From contig JAKAWJ010000015.1 in the NCBI GenBank assembly GCA_021817005.1, positions 1 through 40,010 on the forward strand: 40,010 bases of DNA. The letters are read 5' to 3'. This document shows positions 33,976 to 40,010 of the stretch, piece by piece. The DNA comes from an archaeon (lineage in GTDB: Archaea; Thermoproteota; Thermoprotei_A; Marsarchaeales; Marsarchaeaceae). Under the pieces are notes generated by a model that saw only the letters and a program-made list of their open reading frames with translations, had not been told where the DNA came from and did no database searches. Every line of letters starts with the position of its first letter. Position 1 is the stretch's first letter. A program made the translations under genes and the position numbers.

Positions 33976-34575
33976 TTGGGGCTTATTGAATCTACAGCAG
34001 CGGCCTATGCACTCGGAATTTCCTTGGCGGCGCCGCCAGGGCCAATAAACATCATGATTCTTAACGATGTCCTCAGGAAGTCATCGATTGCTGCAATGTT
34101 GGTTGGCCTCGGAGCTGCATCCGCGGATGGCATTTTCTTTCTTGCCGTTTTTTTCACAGGAACGAGAGTGCTTGGGCAGATTGATCTGGTGCATGTGCTT
34201 TATCCTCTCGGTGCAGCTTTTTTGTTTTACCTTGGAACGTCGTTACTTCAGGGACCAGAGCCGGCTACAAGAAACATGCTCAGGGGAGAGGGCGCGGGGG
34301 GATATTTGAAGGGGTTGACGGTAGGTATTACTAATCCATTGCAGATAGGTTGGTGGATCACAGTTGGGCTCCCCTTGTCCTCGCTGTTTGGGTTAGGCTT
34401 CGCTGGCGGTTTTTTTTCGGGAATTTTCACATGGCTCGTGTGCTATATCTCGCTCTTGAGCTATTTCAGGCAACGGTTTTTGGCCCTTACGAAATATGTA
34501 AGGATAATGTCCGGCCTGATATTGGTTTGCTTCGGAGCCTATTTTTTCTTTAAATTCCTTACTGCAATTGTTTAA
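33976..34575 (+). CDS. LysE/RhtB-family exporter
   Basis: This 199-residue membrane protein has about six hydrophobic helices. The family signature AAPPGPINIMIL lies in the first helix (about 18-29), followed by VGLGAASADGIFFL (43-56) and GITNPLQIGWW (about 115-126). LysE-family proteins export amino acids or other small solutes; the substrate is not known here. The start is TTG at 33976, three bases after the preceding stop, so it depends on the upstream transcript and probably on translational coupling. No separate promoter was seen. Confidence 0.78.
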   Translation: MGLIESTAAAYALGISLAAPPGPINIMILNDVLRKSSIAAMLVGLGAASADGIFFLAVFFTGTRVLGQIDLVHVLYPLGAAFLFYLGTSLLQGPEPATRNMLRGEGAGGYLKGLTVGITNPLQIGWWITVGLPLSSLFGLGFAGGFFSGIFTWLVCYISLLSYFRQRFLALTKYVRIMSGLILVCFGAYFFFKFLTAIV

Positions 34576-34632
34576 TAGCAGTCACGTATTTTAGAATCAT
34601 ACCCTTAAATGAGGCCTCGAGAATGGTGACCC

Positions 34633-36480
34633 GTGCCCTCTGAAGGGAAACCCCATGCAGTATTGGGCAACAGCACTCTAACGTTCGTTTTCGACCGCTA
34701 TGGAAACATTTTGCACTTGTACTTTCCTCACGTGGGCATGTGGCAGCATATGTCACAGTTTAGAGCGGGCTCCTTCCTTAATGGGAAGTTCAGCTGGTTC
34801 CCGCCTCATTCAGACCACGCACACTCGGAGCAATCTTATACTGAAGAATTGGTGCTTAAAACCAACATGGAATTAGAGGGCCTTTCGCTTGAATACAGCG
34901 ACATAGTCCATCCTCAGAGGAATGTTTTCATCAGGCGTTTTTCCTACAGAGGCGGCTCACAGGGTACCGCTAAGCTCTTCTTCTACAACCGTCTAAATAT
35001 AAACGAAACTTATTACGGAGAAACGGTATTTTACGACCCCGATAATCACAGTCTTGTCCACTTTAAGAATGGATATTTCTTTTTGATACACTGCGTACCA
35101 GATTTTTCAAATTATGCGTGTGGGGAACACACCGTACATGGACTCCTCGGAACTTTTGTCGACGCAGAAGATGGCTCGCTCAGGCGCAGCGAAGTGTCTC
35201 ACGGTTCCGCCGACTCAACCATCGAGTTAGAGCTTCGGCTTGAAACCGAGTGGAAGAGCGGATACTATGTTTTGATTGCCGGAAGGAGCTTGGATGAAGT
35301 AAGCTCGGAACTGAGCTACCTATACTCTAAGGATTTCGCCAAAGTTTTTGAAGAATCTCGGGCCTACTGGTCCTCTTGGGCAAAGCATAGGCCGCGACTT
35401 GATTCCGGACTGCCTCAAAAGATAAGGTCAGTCTACATGAGTTCAATGTATGTTCTGGAAAACTCCACGGACGCGGAGGGCGCAGTAATTGCTTCCTTGG
35501 ATTCAATGAGCGCACGCTTCAGCGGCGACTCCTATGCATATTGCTGGTGGCGTGATGCCGCATATGCGACCATAGCATTCAGCGAAGTTGGGATGTGGAG
35601 CTCGGCGCTCAGGTTTCTAAAGTTTGCTGCGAGAAATCAGACGCCTCAAGGGTACTTCTACCACAGGCACCGGGCGGACGGCTCATGGGGATCCACTTGG
35701 CACAGAAAACCGTTCATACAGTTGGACCAGACCGCGGCCATGCCTCTCGCCGTGTACGCGTACTACAAGTATTCGAGTGACGTCGCCAGCTTGCTACAAC
35801 TATGGCCAATGGTAAGAAATTCCGCGAACTTCCTCGTGAGTAGTATGGCAGACGGAAAGCTGGCTCCGTCCTATGACCTTTGGGAAGAAAGCTTCGGGGT
35901 GCACGTGTACACCTTGGCGTCCGTTTGCCAGGGGCTTTTCTCTGCAGAGAGAATCGGCGATGCGCTGGGTAAAGACAGGAGAGGATGGTCTGAAACTGCG
36001 CGTATACTTCAGAAGCAGCTGTTAGCCGACATTAAAGACGGATTGCCCGCGCGTCTTCTGGGTACCGACGACCGGAGAGTGGACTCTTCCATGTTGTTCC
36101 TAATAAACTTCGGACTGCTGTCCCCCACCTCGGCAGAAGGAAGGGCCTTGGTAGCTAACTTGGAGCGTAAACTGTCAAAAGGGGCGGGTATAGCGCGTTA
36201 TGAGGGAGACACCTACTGGGGGTTTGAGAATCCTTGGATGATATCCACCCTCTGGCTGGCACAGGCGCTTATGGCCGGCGGGCGTTTCGTAGACGCATAC
36301 AAATACATCGAATGGGTATCTCAGCGCGCGACCTCAACGGGGTTACTGCCTGAGCAGGTCAGCTCTGAAAATTATCGTTCGGCCTCCGTGACACCGTTGA
36401 CATGGAGTCATGCCACCTTTATTTCTGCAGTGAATGAGTTCACTACCGAGGGTAAAGTGGGCTCTTTAGCACTTGTTTGA
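34633..36480 (+). CDS. GH15 glucoamylase-like glycoside hydrolase
   Basis: This 615-residue cytosolic enzyme (no signal peptide seen) has an N-terminal beta-sandwich (about 1-250) and a C-terminal (alpha/alpha)6 barrel, as in archaeal GH15 proteins. Barrel motifs are CWWRDAAYATIAF (near 303), DLWEESFGVH with the catalytic Glu at 418-419, and LLPEQVS with the catalytic base Glu574. It probably releases glucose from alpha-glucans or splits trehalose-like sugars; the exact linkage cannot be told. The start is GTG at 34633, about 26 nt after a TATA-like element (ccttaaatg, 34603-34611). A debranching-enzyme gene lies 3 kb downstream, supporting a role in glycogen use. Confidence 0.85.
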   Translation: MPSEGKPHAVLGNSTLTFVFDRYGNILHLYFPHVGMWQHMSQFRAGSFLNGKFSWFPPHSDHAHSEQSYTEELVLKTNMELEGLSLEYSDIVHPQRNVFIRRFSYRGGSQGTAKLFFYNRLNINETYYGETVFYDPDNHSLVHFKNGYFFLIHCVPDFSNYACGEHTVHGLLGTFVDAEDGSLRRSEVSHGSADSTIELELRLETEWKSGYYVLIAGRSLDEVSSELSYLYSKDFAKVFEESRAYWSSWAKHRPRLDSGLPQKIRSVYMSSMYVLENSTDAEGAVIASLDSMSARFSGDSYAYCWWRDAAYATIAFSEVGMWSSALRFLKFAARNQTPQGYFYHRHRADGSWGSTWHRKPFIQLDQTAAMPLAVYAYYKYSSDVASLLQLWPMVRNSANFLVSSMADGKLAPSYDLWEESFGVHVYTLASVCQGLFSAERIGDALGKDRRGWSETARILQKQLLADIKDGLPARLLGTDDRRVDSSMLFLINFGLLSPTSAEGRALVANLERKLSKGAGIARYEGDTYWGFENPWMISTLWLAQALMAGGRFVDAYKYIEWVSQRATSTGLLPEQVSSENYRSASVTPLTWSHATFISAVNEFTTEGKVGSLALV

Positions 36481-36542
36481 ATGTTTGGCCCTATCGCAAG
36501 CTACGAGTGAAGTAAATCTCTTACTGAAAAACCATCTAGTTT

Positions 36543-36579
36543 CTCAGCTCACCCTATCGCTGTCACTGCAGCACCTGAG
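36543..36579. repeat. nested inverted repeats after the GH15 gene
   Basis: An outer stem ctcag (36543-36547) / ctgag (36575-36579) encloses an inner stem gctg (36559-36562) / cagc (36569-36572). It lies about 65 bases after the GH15 stop and about 95 before the ABC ATPase. It may mark the end of the GH15 transcript. The stems are short, so chance is possible. Confidence 0.2.
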
Positions 36580-36674
36580 GTTGGATGAAAATGATTGTCA
36601 GGCAGTCAAACCACTCAGCTCTCTAGTTGCGGTTTCAACCAAGCCTTAAGTAGTGGCCCTCTGCGGGATGCGTA

Positions 36675-37439
36675 ATGCTTTCCGCCGCGGCCGTGCCGGT
36701 TCGTGTGCTTAGCTTGCTTGTAAAATACGGCCCAAAGACAGCCGTGGACGGTCTTACGTTCGAGGTCGGTCGCGGTGAAATCTATGGATTACTTGGACCA
36801 AACGGTGCAGGGAAAACTTCGACAATCAAGGCGATGATCGGCCTCGTGGACATGGAGGGAGGTAGCGTGTCAGTATATGGCCGAGACGTACGCAATGAGG
36901 CAGTTGAAGTAAAGTCCTTGGTGGGTACCGTGCTCGAAAGTCCGGTACTCTTCGACTCTCTCACTCCAAATGAGTTCTTCGAGTTCGTGGGTTCTGTGAG
37001 AAAGCTCAAAGATGAAAGACGTATCAAGGTGCTTGTAGATGCACTGGAGCTCGGAGAATATGTCGACACTCCAATTGCTGCACTCTCCATGGGCAACAAG
37101 CAGAAGGTTGCAATGATAACTGCACTGATGCACGAACCGCAACTCCTTATACTTGACGAACCCTTCAACGGTCTGGATGTCAGGTCGGTTGCAATTTTCA
37201 AGGATCTGATATTGAACCAGGCAGGAAAGGGAGGAGCAGTCCTATTTTCAACACACATTATGGAGGTCGCCGAACGGATGTGCAGCCGGGTGGGTATAAT
37301 TGATAAAGGCAAGATGGTCGCAGAAGGCACTGTGGACCAGTTGAAGGCGACCATCAGAGGATCCACGCTTGAGGAGGTATTTCTAAAGGCAACCAACCTA
37401 GAGCAAGAAATCAGCGGAATCATCAAGGGTTTGGGTTGA
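36675..37439 (+). CDS. ABC transporter ATP-binding protein (ABC-2 exporter type)
   Basis: This 254-residue nucleotide-binding subunit has Walker A LGPNGAGKT (40-48), signature LSMGNKQKVAM, Walker B LLILDEPFNGLD and the H-loop STHIMEV. LSMGxKQ is typical of ABC-2 exporters. It pairs with the large membrane protein encoded 76 nt downstream. ATG at 36675 lies about 27 nt after a TATA-like element (gccttaagta, 36643-36652), so the mRNA is probably leaderless. The substrate is unknown; drugs, lipids and surface-polymer parts are exported by relatives. Confidence 0.87.
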   Translation: MLSAAAVPVRVLSLLVKYGPKTAVDGLTFEVGRGEIYGLLGPNGAGKTSTIKAMIGLVDMEGGSVSVYGRDVRNEAVEVKSLVGTVLESPVLFDSLTPNEFFEFVGSVRKLKDERRIKVLVDALELGEYVDTPIAALSMGNKQKVAMITALMHEPQLLILDEPFNGLDVRSVAIFKDLILNQAGKGGAVLFSTHIMEVAERMCSRVGIIDKGKMVAEGTVDQLKATIRGSTLEEVFLKATNLEQEISGIIKGLG

Positions 37440-37515
37440 ATGGTTCGTGAAAGCCGCATGGCTTCTCGCCCAGAGCTTTCTAACATCTTTTATTTAGAGA
37501 GTTGTCCCTGAACCA

Positions 37516-39048
37516 GTGACAGCAGAGCAGACTGGCAATTCTAAAGCCCAAAGGTCAAAAGTCCAAGACTACGTATATCGCGAAATACTGTTTCAGGGTT
37601 ACTCTGCGAACAGATTAAGCGGGCTTTCTCCTGCTCATGCAAAGAGTGTAATTCGGAGCTCACAAAATTCCAAAAGGATTTTCGCTGCAATCTACGGATT
37701 AATATTCGCAGTTTCGATGCTTGCGACATACGTTAGTGGACCCTCGTTTTATTCGGCAATGCCGATTGTCGCTTTCGTAGGTATATTTCTTTTCGTGTTC
37801 GTTTCGGGTGTGCAACTATCCTATGGTGCGTCAGCGGGCCCACAGATACGAGACGCTCTGAATGTGCTCCCGCTTACCAAGGATCAGATTGAGCACTACG
37901 CGACCCGTGCCTTCCTTAAGACAATGGACCTGCCGCTCTTGGTCGCGCTTTTCGTGCTTGCGTTTACATCATTTCTTATGGGGGTCAGGGTTGCAATAGC
38001 CGGTTTGCTTTCTGCGGTAGCGGCCGTATCACTCGCTCTCTTAGGTATTGCTCTACTAATCAACGTGTTCAGGAGGTACTCCAGATTCAGCCGCGGTGCA
38101 AGCCTAGTTCGTGTGCTCGCAATTCTTCCTGTTATACTTCTGTCGGTGACCTCACCAACATTGATTCGCGCTAACTTCAGCTGGCTCGGAAGGTCGCTTC
38201 CCTATATACCTATCTTGGACTTCTCAGCGGTGGTTGGAGGGAGTCTGCCAGCGACCATTTTCAGCTTGGTTTATGCGGCCTTGTTCGCGTTGGCCGGCTA
38301 CTTTTCGTTTAAGCACAGTTCGCTATTGCTCCTATCTCCCTATGTGGGAACGACTAGCAATACAGGAGAATTTTCCGTCACTCTTCGCTCTCCGGTCGTC
38401 GCCATAATCAGAAACGATACTAGGCAGCTTTTCAGGTCTCCCAGATTGATAGGAGTGTTTCTGCTGCCTCTAGTGTTTATCGTTCTCCTCCTCGTCTCGG
38501 TGGTACAGATTGGGTTGGGGTCGGGGGGCTTGGCATTCGATGTGGGCTATCTTCAGTTCGTGGTTCCTATGGCATTCTCTGTTTCTTATATCCCATATGC
38601 CCTGTATTTTTCTGAGCTCAAGGGGTACGCTTACTTTAAGATGCTTCCGATATCCGTGTTTGCCAACATTGGGAGCAAGGTCGTTGTGACTTGCGGGTTC
38701 TATGCCGTAGCGGCGACTTTGTTGGTCGTCATACTCTCCCGAATAACGGCAGCAGCGATTTATATACTTCCTGTGTACGCGTTGCTTGCACCGTTACTGG
38801 CGTCGACTCTCCTTTCTGCGATCTACTTTTCCTATATGATTCGTCACATGGCGATGGGCGCTACTACCATGCTCATGAATCTGGTCTACAGCATCACAAA
38901 TGGAATTGTGTTTGTGATCCCTGTTGCATCCTATTACGTGGCACTTCTAATGGGATTGGGCGGATTGCGAGAGCTTGAGGTACTTCTGTCAGTCTCGATG
39001 TTTGAGATAGCCGCACTTGGGCTAATGGCCCGCCACCTGATTCGATAG
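37516..39048 (+). CDS. large ABC-2-type permease-like membrane protein
   Basis: This 510-residue protein has many hydrophobic helices, in an N-terminal group (about 55-200) and a C-terminal group (about 300-510), with a soluble N-terminus of about 50 residues. No family motif is clear, but position directly after an ABC-2 ATPase gene indicates the membrane partner of that exporter. The start is GTG at 37516. An AT-rich element (cttttattta, 37487-37496) about 25 nt upstream suggests its own leaderless promoter in addition to read-through from the ATPase gene. The double-length layout may correspond to two fused half-permeases. Confidence 0.72.
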   Translation: MTAEQTGNSKAQRSKVQDYVYREILFQGYSANRLSGLSPAHAKSVIRSSQNSKRIFAAIYGLIFAVSMLATYVSGPSFYSAMPIVAFVGIFLFVFVSGVQLSYGASAGPQIRDALNVLPLTKDQIEHYATRAFLKTMDLPLLVALFVLAFTSFLMGVRVAIAGLLSAVAAVSLALLGIALLINVFRRYSRFSRGASLVRVLAILPVILLSVTSPTLIRANFSWLGRSLPYIPILDFSAVVGGSLPATIFSLVYAALFALAGYFSFKHSSLLLLSPYVGTTSNTGEFSVTLRSPVVAIIRNDTRQLFRSPRLIGVFLLPLVFIVLLLVSVVQIGLGSGGLAFDVGYLQFVVPMAFSVSYIPYALYFSELKGYAYFKMLPISVFANIGSKVVVTCGFYAVAATLLVVILSRITAAAIYILPVYALLAPLLASTLLSAIYFSYMIRHMAMGATTMLMNLVYSITNGIVFVIPVASYYVALLMGLGGLRELEVLLSVSMFEIAALGLMARHLIR

Positions 39049-39056
39049 TCAGTGTG

Positions 39057-39077
39057 GGTCACCGAAAAAAGGTAACC
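39057..39077. terminator. possible terminator hairpin after the permease
   Basis: The arms ggtcacc (39057-39063) and ggtaacc (39071-39077) pair over 7 bp with one mismatch and a 7-nt A-rich loop. The hairpin starts 9 bases after the permease stop. No T-run follows on the plus strand, so function is uncertain. Confidence 0.25.
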
Positions 39078-39313
39078 GCAGGGGCGTTCGGCGGCGAAAG
39101 CCATTTTTAAACATCTACCGTAGACAGCTATCCTTTACTCCGTTCTGGCGGTGGTAACCAGTCGAACACTGCTTGCTCATCCTCCGGGAACTGAGCTGGA
39201 AGCGAGATGTTTTACCGCCCAGTTTATCACAAACGAACTGGAAGGCCTATGTGCTCTAGCTGTGAGAGGATGACGCAATGTTATATTAGCAGGCAGGCGT
39301 GTGCTGTGGTGAT

Positions 39314-40010
39314 ATGGTAGAGCACTCTTCTGAGTGGTTGCTTACCAATGTCTATGGCGGCTACGCATCAGGTACCCTTTCAGGGATTAATACTCGAACC
39401 TATCATGGGTTACTCAATTCCGCCTCGATAACAGGAGGAGACCGTTTCCAGTTACTGAACACGCTGGAAGAATATGTTCGCTTTGGATCTGATGTATTTG
39501 CAATTTCTAGCCACAGATACAAGGACGTAACATACCCCGACGGATTAACCAGATTACTCGCGTCGGAGTGGTCAGATGGCAGAGTATGGTGGCTTTACCT
39601 GGTTGCCGGGTGTCACATCCTTAGGGAGATTGAGTTCAGCCGTGAATCTGAGAGAATTCAGATCAAATACTCGTCTCAAAACGATTTTGAGATAAATCTC
39701 CGCCCGTTGCTTAGCTTCAGAACGCATCACGGCACTCGGTTTTGGGCCCCCTCTAAATTCAAGACGGAACGCGGTGAGTCGATTAGGATATTAGAAGAAG
39801 GGGGTTGGCCAGGATCCCTCAAATTATCCTTTGGAGGAGCGAGCTTCACTCCTAATCCAGTATGGTATTATAATTTTCTATACGAAGAAGAGGTGGAGCG
39901 AGGAGGAAACGCTACGGAGGATCTGTATAGCCCAGGAGAATTCACGCATTCCGGCAAGGAGGCAAAGTTTGTAGCAGAAGTCGAGCCACCGGCCCCCCCT
40001 TTGGAACTTA
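39314..40010 (+). CDS. glycogen debranching enzyme (amylo-alpha-1,6-glucosidase), N-terminal part
   Basis: The frame opens at ATG 39314 and runs off the window end after 232 complete codons. It matches the N-terminal domain of archaeal/bacterial-type debranching enzymes: EWLLTNVYGGYASGTLSG then INTRTYHGLL (about 7-34), the RPLLSFRTHH region (about 134-143), and WYYNFLYEEEVERGG (about 183-197). The enzyme removes alpha-1,6 branches from glycogen; the catalytic GH133-type barrel lies beyond the window. ATG 39314 lies about 30 nt after a TATA-like element (gttatatta, 39280-39288), giving a leaderless mRNA. With the GH15 enzyme upstream it points to glycogen or maltodextrin breakdown. Confidence 0.9.
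   Translation, partial: MVEHSSEWLLTNVYGGYASGTLSGINTRTYHGLLNSASITGGDRFQLLNTLEEYVRFGSDVFAISSHRYKDVTYPDGLTRLLASEWSDGRVWWLYLVAGCHILREIEFSRESERIQIKYSSQNDFEINLRPLLSFRTHHGTRFWAPSKFKTERGESIRILEEGGWPGSLKLSFGGASFTPNPVWYYNFLYEEEVERGGNATEDLYSPGEFTHSGKEAKFVAEVEPPAPPLEL

Noticed and set aside
36782-37486. 234-residue minus-strand frame antisense to the ABC ATPase
   Set aside because: The plus strand encodes all ABC motifs; the antisense frame is Ser-rich and has no recognisable fold.

Overview
The window looks like a chromosomal segment of a TACK-superphylum archaeon, most likely a thaumarchaeal or related heterotrophic lineage. That placement is inferred; no rRNA gene is present to settle it. The archaeal signs are an ESCRT-III-type Cdv cell-division cluster (CdvA, two CdvB paralogues, CdvC), an XPB helicase with its Bax1 nuclease, a TrmB-type regulator, a split MetE, and AT-rich TATA boxes about 25-30 nt upstream of start codons. 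Many lead genes therefore appear leaderless, often with GTG or TTG starts, while genes inside operons carry Shine-Dalgarno motifs. No rRNA, tRNA, CRISPR array, insertion sequence or prophage was recognised.

Layout. 1-5.1 kb: a major facilitator transporter and a membrane-anchored winged-helix protein (minus strand), then an aldo/keto reductase, a CaCA-type cation exchanger and a small two-helix membrane protein ending in a perfect-palindrome terminator. 5.3-10.3 kb: a TrmB-like regulator divergent from the cdv cluster, ordered cdvB-type / cdvA / cdvB(wH) / cdvC, with one TATA element in the divergent gap. 10.9-12.9 kb: a small ribbon-helix-helix protein, a small unknown protein and an alkaline-phosphatase-superfamily phosphodiesterase. 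13.0-19.6 kb (minus strand): an amidase behind PEP synthase, and Bax1 behind XPB. 20.2-23.0 kb: a DEAD-box RNA helicase and a histidine ammonia-lyase.

23.1-26.9 kb (minus strand): a small unknown gene, then a methionine-synthesis operon (P-loop kinase, MTHFR-like protein, Zn-less MetE half, Zn-site MetE half). 27.0-33.4 kb: a small unknown gene, sufB-sufD, a convergent S9 peptidase and a detached sufC. 33.6-34.6 kb: a shortened YjbQ-like protein and a LysE-type exporter. 34.6-40.0 kb: a GH15 glucoamylase-like enzyme, an ABC ATPase plus large permease, and the start of an archaeal/bacterial-type glycogen debranching enzyme cut by the window end. Amino-acid degradation, peptidase, gluconeogenic PEP synthase and alpha-glucan enzymes together suggest an organotrophic, glycogen-storing cell.

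The most notable points are the cdv cluster, where the CdvC-binding motif and the CdvA-binding winged helix sit on different CdvB paralogues, its divergent TrmB-like neighbour, and two operon genes (amidase, MTHFR-like) whose homologous N-termini can only be reached through a non-standard start, probably CTG, behind strong Shine-Dalgarno sequences.
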